From Trichuris trichiura (taxonomy: Eukaryota; Nematoda; Enoplea; Trichinellida; Trichuridae), in NCBI GenBank assembly GCA_037903355.1, contig JBAJFE010000055.1, positions 186,001-250,000 on the forward strand: 64,000 nucleotides of DNA. Reading direction: 5' to 3'. The position numbers were made by a program, and so were the translations under genes. The notes under the pieces were generated by a model. That model was given only the letters and a program-made list of their open reading frames with translations. It did not search any database and was not told the DNA's origin. Below are positions 12,001 to 22,476 of this stretch, in pieces; position 1 is the first letter of the stretch; the number at the start of each line of letters is the position of its first letter.

Positions 12001-13823
12001 GTTTCAATGCAGTTTTCAGTGGCAATAATAGACGGCAACGAGGTTTCGTTGTCACTCAATGATGCAAAAGCAGACTGACGAATAGAAGGTACTTCAATTG
12101 CGGCAGGCAAATGTGCAGTTTATAGCCGGCGAATCAATGTCACTCAAATTCAAAAATTCTTCCAGTAAATATCCGCTTTGATTAAGGGACAGTTTGAAAT
12201 TCGGAAAGCGGAAAATCGTGCTAATGCTGCGAGGAAAATGTTTCTTCGGCGTACCGCTTGCGCAAAGTGTAAATGTCTACGGTTTTTTTTCTTGGGGAAA
12301 GCACTCGACAACTTCATTGCGAAAGGAACAAAACGTGCTGCAACAAGGCGCTGCAGATCTAACTATCAACGGAACGAAATTCGTAGCAACCGCGTATGGA
12401 TAAACAGTAGTTTCGGACCATACCTTTAACTTGACTACTATTGGTACAATTGGTTACTGTCTCATCTTTATATACTTGTTTAGTCCCACTTTTCTTGACG
12501 TTTCAGTCGTTGAAAGCAATAAAAAAAGATCACAGGCAGGTTTTTAAGGTTCAGTCATGCTATCCAATAACCTCGAAACAGCCCGCCTGTTATTGGCATT
12601 TTTTTCTGCAAAAACGCTGGCCATCTTGTCTCGCCTTTGCACGAGGCTATGCCAGACTATATATCCTTATGTTCGTATTTAAGCTTAGCTGAAGACTGAA
12701 CAAGAAAGCCCCTTCTGTAAAGCGGCGATGGGATACGGTAGTTTTCTGACGCCAATCTTGTTTTTCCCTTCCCTAAGAGAAACTGTAAAGGTTGTTTTTA
12801 GGCTTAGGCCCTGGTAGGAATAGAATGGGATACTCGCCTTGCTTGAATGCGAGTCCTTCACTGGAGGTCGGGCACTTTTTCCGAACTGAACCTGCATTCT
12901 GTAGACTGCGGCAGGTTGCTTACACGTGACAGGGCGAAAAAACTCGAAAATGTAACAGCGTAAAAATTTATTTGTTGCAATATTATTAAATACGATTCAG
13001 TCTAGGGTAAAATCGATATTTTAATTGAATACCCAGTGACTTCGCGATCATGGAATACGGTATACTGATGCGCCGGTTAATTCGTATAGCAAGCTTGTTT
13101 TGTGCAGAATCTTGGGTTAGCGAAAGTTATTTGCACCGGTATCTTCTTAGTTTAAGTAAACGGTGCGCTGACTGTTTCGATCATCCTAATTTGGTATCAC
13201 TACGTCTTTTGAATGTAGACACGGGTAGGGAAAAAATATGCCACCTGCCTTACGTTATGGGTCGGTTGCATTCTTGAAAATCTAATTTCGAACAAAACGA
13301 CCAATGCGTAAAGATGATAGGCAATTCTAACGCCCAAACAATTCCTCGTCTTGTACAGCAGACCAACTGCTCTATTAAGGGAAGCGGAAAAGTTTTCCTC
13401 GCAAAGTCTCGCTAAAATGTTTACTCATTGTTCATTTTTTTAACCAGGCAAGAAACAACTTGTTTGCGCAGTGCTTTTCACACTAGTATGTTAGCCGCGA
13501 AAAATTGGGACATTTAAAATTATTAATTAACAACTAAACCGCGCAAACAAGACGCTTAGCAAAAGTTTACAGGCCGAACAGCTTTAGGATAAGCGAAATT
13601 ATTATCGTTTAGCAGCGTAACAATTGTCGTACCTGCGTGCATGTAGATTACTGTATTGACGGAACACGTTTCTGCGTTGTTTGTTTCGCCTTCCGATTTG
13701 CTAACGGGACTCATTTTCAACAAACATCATATCTTAAAGAGCAATGGAGTCCGAGTCTAATCCAACCGGTTACTAGATTGCTTCTCCGCGCGAAATTTTG
13801 TTACTCATCATTTGCTTGCAGTT
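6086..13823. other. long gene-poor stretch
   Basis: No protein family was recognised on either strand. Open frames are all about 106 codons or shorter, as expected by chance at this base composition. One weak exon candidate is listed separately (10822-10959). Confidence 0.5.
10822..10959 (+). CDS. possible isolated terminal exon, unidentified
   Basis: A pyrimidine-rich TTTTTACAG acceptor is followed by an open frame of 45 codons. It is rich in Arg/Lys/Glu, contains two cysteines seven residues apart (CAAKIYKIC), and ends in TAA. No partner exon with an ATG and fitting donor was found. It could equally be chance. Confidence 0.15.
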   Translation, partial: VNERRARDPASENVQGAALRLFEKCAAKIYKICNNNVEEGPLSTG

Positions 13824-16800
13824 ATGGAAGACGACGCGCACGTTTTGGACATTGATCCAAGGCAGTTGGCTAGAATTTTGAGCGGAGTCGAACCAGCGGC
13901 TGAGTTCGTTGACCAACATGGTGTTACTTTGCAGGTAAGCCGCTGTTGGACTTCTATCGTTTTCGTCTATCTTTCCGTTTTTTGCATAGATAACAGCGGA
14001 ACAATTAATCGAAGCAGGGCTAACGCTTGACGCTCTCGAAGGGGCCGGTGTGGTTCAGTTCGAAGAGGGCAGTTTTCAGGAATCCAACGGAAGCCAATTC
14101 TACCTGATAAATGGAAGTGAGGAGCCAATGTTACAGTAAGAAACATCCATTTGCCGTACATTATCTTTCGTAACATTGTTACACGTCGGTTAGGCAAGAG
14201 TATAGTTCCGTAACTGAGCAAAAATCGGAGCAGGCTGAAAGTGCTCCAGTTTTGAAATCGGACGATGGGGCACCTCCACCTCCTGTTCTGTCCGCGTCCG
14301 TGCCGATCAGTTCTCTTTCTCGCATAGTACCAACGGAAGAGGATTTGAACGACCCAGAAAAGTTGCGTATTCTTATTGACGAGACTCGTCGCGAAATTCA
14401 GGAAAAGGATAAGCGCTCTGAGGAGATCGCAAAGCGCAAGGAATTGTGGGAAAGAAGAAATAAACTAATCTCTACAGCTTTGGTTAAGACAATGAGGTCA
14501 GAGTGCTTAGCCACGTTGTAACTACGCTGTGCCACCGAGTTTCTCTTCTAGTTTCGAAAATGAGAAAGTACTACCCGTATGCCTGCCTGAAGCGCCGGAT
14601 ATTCCAGTCGCGAATGGTAAATGGACGGATTTTTTCGCTTGCCGACAACAGATTTTCCAAATTGGCATTTTCAGTTATTGTCAAACGTATTAGCAAAGGA
14701 ACTTCACCGCCGGAAGACGCGACGGTAATTAATTTAGAAAACGACGATCAGTGCTACGTGCAAGTCGAGAGACTGACCGAGCAACAAAGCTCACCATCGT
14801 ATCCAAACAAAGATGTTAGCGGTCAGGTTGTATGCGACAGGTGCCCAAGGCGTTTTCCCAATCCCGGGCAGCTTAAGCAGCATCAAGAAATGGTCCATCC
14901 CCATAAAGGCGCTTTCTATTGTCGTTTCTGCGAGCGGGAGGTATTCTTTCCCAGCGAGGCGAATTTTCAGTCCCACATTCGTCTCTGCCATAAAGGTATG
15001 ATGGAACGCGAAGCCGCCATTCAAGGAGGTACCTAGTTGTCGTCAACCTATTCCCAGTGCTTTCTTTTCCTTCGTTTTTCCTCTTTTCGAATCTAACGCA
15101 GTCGATGAGATCGAAGAAGAGCCTGACTGGGAAACCATTTGTGCTAACAGTGAAACTGATCACGAATGCATCCATAAGTGCAGCATTTGTCGCAAAGATT
15201 TCGCTTCAGCTCTGCTAAGCAGGCAGCACGTACAGGAGGATCACGGTATAAGTGATGTTCAGGTTCTCAGCTAATAGCGTCACTTCGCTTTGAACGGGAT
15301 TTTTCTTTTTGCAATATCAGCGAGCGCTGTCACTGATAAAGCCGACTCAAGCGGTAACCTACGAGCATCGTTGCGCGCACTGCGGCAAAGCTTACTCCAA
15401 AGCGGAAATGTTGGAGAAGCACAGCATCATTCATCGCAAGCCCGAATCGGGCTACATGCCATTCACGTGCAGATTTTGCGGCAAAACCTTCAGATGGAAT
15501 GAAAATTTGCAAAAGCATCTTACATCGCACGACAGCCAAGAGCCTGTCCAGTGTCCGGAGTGTAGTCAAATGTTTTCAAATTCCACCCGACTGGACGTTC
15601 ATTATAAGGTATATATTAATGGGTGGAATAGTTTGAAGGCGGCAAACAGATATGTCCATTGAAGGCTCGTCACGCCACTCGTGGTCATCAATTTCCTTGC
15701 ACATTTTGTTTGAAGTCTTTTGCTGTAAAAGACGCTTTGACGAAGCATATGCTTAGCCATGGTCAATGGCGTTGCAACGAATGCGGAAAAAGATTTGCCG
15801 ACGAGCTATTCTTGCGACGTCATCAGTCGACTCACTCGGCTCAGGTAACGCCGAGACCGGAAATAGCTTACAACGATTGTTCTCCTGCAGGATTTCGTCT
15901 GCGACGTATGCGAGAAGGTGTACTGTCGTCCGGAAAACTTGTCGGCCCACAGAAACTTGCATACCGGAGAAAAACCGTACACTTGTACGTTCTGCTCGAT
16001 GAGATTTACGTCCCGTCCAAATTGGAAAGCTCACATGAAATGGCATAGTTCGGAAAAGCAATTCGCCTGTTCGGATTGCAGTACGCGTTTCAAAACGAAA
16101 GAGAACTTGGGTGAAATTGATTTTTTTTTGTTCCGACGATGAGCCGCCATTTTGTACAACGGGTGAATGCTTGCAGATACCCACGTCGAAGTGCACAGGC
16201 AACGAAAACCGTTCGGTTGCAACTTGTGCCATCGTTTCTTCGACCGCTTAGAGTACTTGTACACTCATTCGGAAGGTCGGCGACCCGCCGGCAGGTTTGC
16301 CTGTACGAAATGCGACAAATCCTTCTTCGCCGAAAAGGCGTTGCAATCGCATGCTCGTTCGCACGAGCGATCGAATCCGTTCGTTTGTACCGTTTGCGAT
16401 CGTAGCTTTCCGACGGAACAGCGAATTCAAGTTCATATGAAGTCGCACGTTGAACGACCCGAATTGTCGTAAGCCTTTTGTCCATTTGAAATGTCCTTTT
16501 TTGTAATCGACTTTGTCAATTGACTTTGAGGCATTTGGTGGTGGTCAGAAATAGCCGCACAAAGAATTTTGTTAAGATTATCTATCTTGAAAGCGGCGAG
16601 CAACCGGTCGACGTACAAGTCGATCATTTGGGAGAGTTAACCGGCAAGATGATAAGCAAAGCATTTCCGCCTGTTGTCAAGACGAGAGAAGAAGTCGCCG
16701 AGGCGACCGCCCAAACTGGCGAGCTCGAAGCGGCCGATGACAAAGCGACCGAGGCAACAACAATTGAAGAAAGCAAATCCGAAGAGAGCAAAAGCGCCAC

Positions 16801-16951
16801 CGATGCAGTTGCGGAGTCTGGCGAGCCAGCGCAGACGGTTGGACAAGCCGAAAGGGGGGATAGTTCAAGCAACGAAATTGCTGACAAGGAAGCGGCAACG
16901 CCAGCTCAAATGGAAATGGAAATTGTTGAAGAAGGTGCCGAAATGTTTTAA
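13824..16951 (+). CDS. C2H2 zinc-finger protein with about 14 fingers
   Basis: Eleven exons fit in frame: 13824-13934, 13990-14135, 14194-14496, 14552-14616, 14675-15028, 15102-15245, 15325-15608, 15665-15844, 15891-16110, 16177-16468 and 16549-16951, giving 833 residues. The N-terminal 260 residues have no finger but a proline run and a charged helical stretch. From about residue 262 there are 14 finger units, mostly C-X2-C-X12-H-X3-H, one linker being HTGEKPY. Finger 2 is stretched (X14). Finger 12 has lost its second histidine. The last exon is acidic (Glu/Ala/Lys/Ser). Such proteins are usually nuclear DNA-binding regulators; the target is unknown. The exon 6/7 junction is uncertain: donor 15246 with acceptor 15324, or donor 15263 with acceptor 15320, both keep frame. 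A stop at 16470 lies just inside the last intron. Confidence 0.85.
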
Positions 16952-17879
16952 CTTTTTTTTCGGCAACAGCTTCTTAGCTTTACCGCACGCATTAAGTTTT
17001 TGGACAGTTACTATAAACCACCATCACTTTACTCTTTTATTTGTAAGACTGTTTTGCCGAATGGGCATTTTGTCGAAGGCGGGATCATTCGACAGGGAAA
17101 TGTTTAGCATACCCCTTTATGTCCGCGCGTAAATTCAGTTAATCAAGTGGAGCGCTTCGCGGGAAGCTTTATTAGCATTATAGCATACTTGTATGCCTTC
17201 ACGTGAAAGCACTTATTATTTTTCTGCCATATGGGAATGCACTGTGTGTACGCTTCTCATTTTAAGTCGAGAGCAAGCGGAACATATATTTGTTATTCGT
17301 TGGTGATAATACTATATTCTATATCCGTAAGTTACGTAAGTATAATGATATTCATTTTGATTGTTATGGCCAGAACCAGCTAGCCAATAATGATCTTGGA
17401 ATGGGGTTATATAAATTAACACTGCATGCGTTACGCTATTGTTATTAACCTGTTTGGTGTTCGCGCGTCTTTTGTATTTTGTCGACGGCCGCTGTAATTA
17501 TTGATCAGTAAAGCGTTGTGCCTTCTACGCCGTTTACGTATGCGCGCGAAATTTTCGGTGCAATACGAGTCGACAGTTGAATTTGCATTTACACTAACCG
17601 TTGGTATGATCTGCTGCTGCTCTTATAGACAGTAAGTAAGAAGCCGAAATATACTATGCCGTTCAGCTCCCTTTTAGCTAATGGTTACTTCTCAAACTTT
17701 CAACAGCGACGATAAGCCGAAGTAGGTTTTCCCGCCAAGTGGATAGCATCAGCTCACCAACTCTAAAGCTGCTGATCCTTTAGCGCACCCGCGTCAGATG
17801 TTCGGAGCACTTGACCTAACCACTTTGACTTCAAGTTAACTTGGCCTAATTCAAGCAATTCGTCCTGTTGCAATGCCAG

Positions 17880-18680
17880 GTGTATATCCAGTACACGGGA
17901 TACATGGAAGGTATGTATAGTAACTAGAACGAGCACGTGTATACATGAAGTACATGCCGCCTACAAGCATGATATTTTCGGTTCTCGAGAGTTTCTACAG
18001 CATACGCGTGATAATATAGAAGTTGTACATCGTGTACACAGAAAATATTCATGTAGCATACTTTGCCCATAAGCAAAACATACGGTTTCTATGGTATATG
18101 TGACTTATACGTAGTAAACATTGCTCATAAATAGAATAGATGCGGTATAGACGAAGCATCTGTGGTATATATAACCCCATACATGGGATATTCATGAAAT
18201 CTGCGTCATGTACATGGTTTAAGTTGTATATAAGGAAGGTACTTATCATATCTACCTTCTCCATGCCATAGATGTAGTATTTATAATGTATATACTTGCA
18301 TAAAAGGTATATTTATGCCATATATGGTATGCACGTGGTGCAAATTGCTTATAGGAAAGGTGTCGGTAAAGTTTACTGTCTCTTTGATGTACAGGTAATA
18401 TCTATCGTGTGAATGTAGTTGTATACATGGAATGTTTATGATGCCAACAGCATGCACGTGGCGTAGGAATTTGTAAAATCTGTTGTCTCTACGGCACACA
18501 AGCAGTATAGCACGCCATACCTACATTATGCAGGCAGTTGGATATGCCATGGATACTGCGTATGCGGCGGGAGACACTGTATATCACGAATACCTTACTT
18601 TTAAGCAGCTTATACCGTGCATATGCCACGTAGACACCATATAGTCCCTAGACGCAAGTGTCGGAAGACGGAATATCCTG
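17880..18680. repeat. degenerate AT-rich repeat tract
   Basis: About 800 bases are built from diverged variants of short words such as GCCATA, ATACATGG, TGTATA and GTATAC, often in self-complementary pairs. A similar tract resumes around 19190-19560. There is no exact unit; the unit seems about 20-35 nt, heavily decayed. Confidence 0.55.
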
Positions 18681-19033
18681 TAACAACGGGTTTTAGTATT
18701 CTCGTAATTGACCTTCGGTTCACAGCTTCAGCCAGGTTTTGTGCCCGTCTGTGAGCTACCAGTGGATGGATGGGAGAAAGTACGGGAAAATAATATTGTA
18801 GGCTTAGGAATTGCTTTTGTTCCGTCTTCAGCGTTGCCAGGCTTTTCCATCCGCTGGTAGGGCGTTTTGAAGTTTACTTGCAGACATACAAATACGACCC
18901 GAAGCCGGTAACTCTATGCGAGTATAAACAGTGTGTCGTGGAGAGAGAAAATATGATAAATAAATTCATTGTATGTAACTTAAATCATGTAGATGTCATC
19001 GATTCCAATAAATATCCTACGCATACAGTTATA

Positions 19034-19191
19034 TACAGTAAAACCCCCGTAAGTTGACCACCCAACGGACTGGGGAAAACTGGTCAACATTTAGGAAGTG
19101 AGTATAAGTGGCTCAGCTAAAGTGCGGACAAATCAACTGGCCAAAATTCGGTCAGCTTAGGGAGGTGGTCAACTTCAAGGGTTTTATTGTA
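19034..19191. mobile_element. TA-flanked MITE-like element, copy 1
   Basis: The element (19036-19189) starts CAGTAAAACCCC and ends in the inverted form (GGGTTTTATTG), with TA on both sides. This fits a pogo/Tc1-mariner-type non-autonomous element with target-site TA duplication. The inverted ends extend about 26 nt through AGTTGACCACC. There is no coding capacity. A shorter copy in opposite orientation is at 59991-60080. Confidence 0.75.
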
Positions 19192-21510
19192 TATGCCACA
19201 GATACTCTATCCATGCCGTAGCAATCCTAGTTGTAAGCAAAGTGCACCAGATAGAAGCCACAATATTCTTCGTATGAAACTACATGCAGTATACGTGCTA
19301 CACATGTACCATAGAAACCGTGGTTATTGCAGATATTCTGTTTCCAGGCAAAGTATACTGCATTAGTACTTTGTGTGTATGCAATTCACAACCTTTGTAT
19401 CATGCGTATGCTGTAAAAATTTCGGGCAGCAGAAAATATCGCACTTGTAAACAGCGTGTGCTTCATTGCGTGCTATATCTAGCGTGCACACATTCTCGTT
19501 CTTTAGTTGGTATACGTACCTTCTTACGCATGGATTAATACCATACAAACCGTATATGTGAGCCAAGTTACCGCAACAGGACCAATTGCTTCTAGTCCAA
19601 GTTGACTTGAAGTCGGTTAGGCAAAACCACCGAGGTTAATTGGGCGAAATCAAGTCCGTCAAGGCAGTTTACTTACGAAAAGTCAAAGCGCACTATCGGA
19701 TGTTAAGTCGAGCCTTAAACTTACCTTTTAAGGAAGAGATGAAGCCTTCGCGTCTCGTTTCCCGGAACCCGCAGCCAATGTACCGTACTAACCTGAATTC
19801 ACGTTTTTCCGGAAAATTGCTATCCTAAGCTGAACCTAAGCGCAAGGCTTATACTTCGATAAGGGAAGAGCAAAATGATATGCAACATACTTGGCGTAGC
19901 CTACCATCGGCTTACTGGAGATCTGTCGGTTTTCTTCCTCAGCCTTTATCTTAGTTTAACTTTTAAAAGTAAAGATATGAATTCAACTTACAAGTACGTA
20001 GCGGTAGATCGGAAAGACCAGCACGCTTGTTAGCAATGGGAGAAGAAACTGGCCGGAATTTTTCTTGGGAACGAACCTGCATTTCATTCTGTACTTTTGT
20101 CGATTGGTGTTCTTGCAGAACTATGGAAAAAAGCTCGGAAGTTTTCTTGTGCTCTCTATTATGTCGAGTCAACAAAGTACGGCAAAGCAGTTCGAGCAAG
20201 ATAAATCGCAGTTGCCAATACCTGCCTTTGTCCTAGGGGAAAATTATCATTTTTACCTTAATAATGGGTGTTGTTCGGGCGGCAAAAGCTAATAGGCTTC
20301 CGAAGCCATGATATTTTTATTTTCTTACTCGCTGGTGAGCTCCTACGTAGGCCAAATTTTTTCTTGCATTTCTGCCCTACCCTTTAGCTCTGTCCGCCGT
20401 ATGCTTTTCTTGTACTAGGCTTGTATCACCGTGTTGACCGAAAAATTTTGTTTTCCTAGTCCGTTTCGCGCGAAAGGAAGGTGTAGAAACTGGAGAAATA
20501 CAGTACTCGTCAGCTACCTGCTTGCCATTATAGTAATATTTCTTGCTTTCATTTCTCCTTTGGTTTTCACGATATTTTCTTTGGAATTGCAAGTAAACAG
20601 CGTTCGAAGGCGGAGAAGTCAACGAAAAAATAGGTGATTTTGGAATTTTAACTATCGGATGGAGTAGTAGTTCCATTGTATGTACCAGAAGACAAAGCAG
20701 GGTACAAAGTCTATATACGAGCCAACACGTTGAACAGATTACGGATCAAAGCCGCAGCGGAAAGCTTTGAAGAGATGAACCGGCCAAAGCAAGTTCTAAT
20801 ATGGTGACGTCACGTAATGTAACATTTCTGGGTGCAGCCTAAGGCGCATGTCGTTTGCTTGCTGGGTCGGTGCTCCCTTTTTACGTGGTTTGCTCTGTAA
20901 AAAGACTGATCATATAATAAGAAAGAATCATTGGTTCGTTTCTCAAGGTGCGCTCGCTTGCCCGCTTGTTCGTTCTCCCTGCCAATAGATGGTCCTTTTT
21001 GGTCTCATTAAAATGGTTGCACTGATCGTCGAAGTCGTTTTCGTTTCTGTACAAATACGCCTTGAAAATTCAAGGACTATCCTTTGTAACTACCTTAACT
21101 TGCGGGCGGTAGGTTTCTGCTACTTTACCAACTTCATTTTCTGCATGCGGATAACATCCAGCGTTTTTTCCTAAGTTCCTAAAGCAATGCTTACTACTGT
21201 TATTTGTGTTCCTGTTAAAAAGTATTACAGTTCATGAATCGCAATTTCGATAATCTAGTTGACGTATGACGAAACCAGTGATTGCTTAACTCTTTTCTTC
21301 CCACCTTTTAAGCAAGTATAAAAAGCCACGTTTGGACTTAAAGTCTACGCGTTTTATCTCTATCAGTTATGACTATAGTCGAGTTTCCGTCTTCCGCTTC
21401 GTTCCAGCCTTAATTATCTTTCAAATTGTGTTGACTTGTTGTCTGCGTCATGTGGTATAGTTTCCTGCGAAGTTAATCATTTCATTTTGAAATAAATTCG
21501 CCACCTAATG

Positions 21511-21573
21511 ATATTAACGTATGGTTAAAGGAACGGCTCTTGTGGAGCCGTTCCTTTAACCATACGTTAATAT
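21511..21573. repeat. perfect 29-bp hairpin
   Basis: Arms 21511-21539 and 21545-21573 are exact reverse complements around a 5-nt loop (TTGTG). The stem contains the GAACGGCTC / GAGCCGTTC core. No flanking gene explains it. Confidence 0.9.
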
Positions 21574-21799
21574 ATTCAACCGCTTATTCTGGTGCGTAGA
21601 AGCATTTTGCTAGCAAATTACAGTAATAGAACAAATAAAAAAGATTTTCAGGTCTCATTCGTTGATATTCAACGCTATTTATGCTTTCCTACCTTTGGCG
21701 TGGATAACTGAAAGAGCAGAAAGATAACGAACATCGCTCGTTAAGAGAAGATTGCAATGCTAATGCAGCGTTGCCGCTTTGCGCTTATTTAAGCGTACA

Positions 21800-21973
21800 G
21801 CGACTCGGACTGAGCCGTACTCCAAAGTCTGGGCCGTCTGCGTACGAAAAAACCTCGTAGACCAATTTGAAACCTGCACCAAGCCGGCATACTGCTCGAA
21901 CACTAATAATGACGTCACTTTAGGTCCTCTATGCTTCAATGAGTGGCCATTGAAAAAGCGTCGCTCTGTCTAG
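21800..21973 (+). CDS. possible cysteine-containing exon, unidentified
   Basis: This open segment encodes four to five cysteines within about 55 residues and ends in a dibasic cluster (PLKKRRSV, then stop). A TTTAAG at 21787-21792 could be its acceptor. No signal peptide exon could be joined to it. It may be a secreted-protein exon or chance. Confidence 0.15.
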   Translation, partial: ATRTEPYSKVWAVCVRKNLVDQFETCTKPAYCSNTNNDVTLGPLCFNEWPLKKRRSV

Positions 21974-22015
21974 ACCTAAAGTAAATTGAGTGCTCAATTT
22001 TTATCTTATGTTTTA

Positions 22016-22168
22016 GTGTGCACAGTGGCTTTGTTGCCTTTTATGTACGCACGCACCGCGACGCAACCGACGCAGTCATGGAATAAACCGCGCTGTTTTA
22101 TTTCCTCTGCGCGGAAAGGTCAACTATCAATGGCAACAGAAAACATGCTAAACCGTCTTATCGGCTAG
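22016..22168 (+). CDS. possible secreted peptide exon ending in an amidation signal
   Basis: After a TATGTTTTAG acceptor, the frame encodes a hydrophobic run (VCTVALLPFMYA) that would complete a signal peptide. About 37 more residues follow, with one cysteine, the basic pair RK, and the C-terminus NMLNRLIG before the stop. A C-terminal Gly is the usual donor for peptide amidation, so a neuropeptide precursor is conceivable. The initiator exon was not found; the in-frame genomic context has no ATG upstream of the hydrophobic run. Confidence 0.2.
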   Translation: MCTVALLPFMYARTATQPTQSWNKPRCFISSARKGQLSMATENMLNRLIG

Positions 22169-22458
22169 TCTGTTTCAAATGCCCGAAGCGGAATCGCCTG
22201 CATTGTCAATCAATGAATGAGTCATCCCAAGCTAGGACAAAGATTACACGACATTTTAATAACATTCCACCTTCCAGCTTTCAGAGTATTTGGAGTTCCT
22301 CGCAAGTCGCTGCGTCTCTTCAACACGTATACGTCGTTCGAATAATGGTGAGCCTGTTTTGAAAATGTAAGTAATACAAACTCTGAACATTGCCTCTGTT
22401 CTCTTGCTGCCGCTTTCTACAAAGTCGTTTTTTGCTAGCTTAGGATAAAAGTTTAGCC

Positions 22459-22476
22459 TAAGGCTTAGGCTTAGGC
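22459..22476 (+). repeat. short interstitial telomere-type repeat
   Basis: TAAGGC is followed by two exact TTAGGC units, the nematode telomere repeat. Related TTAGGC/GCCTAA clusters occur at 33842-33863 and 34671-34692. Confidence 0.5.

Noticed and set aside
16137..16472. Stop at 16470-16472 as the end of the zinc-finger gene
   Set aside because: GTAAGCC at 16469 joins in exact phase to 16549 and opens a 134-residue continuation with biased acidic coding sequence, so the stop is better read as intronic.
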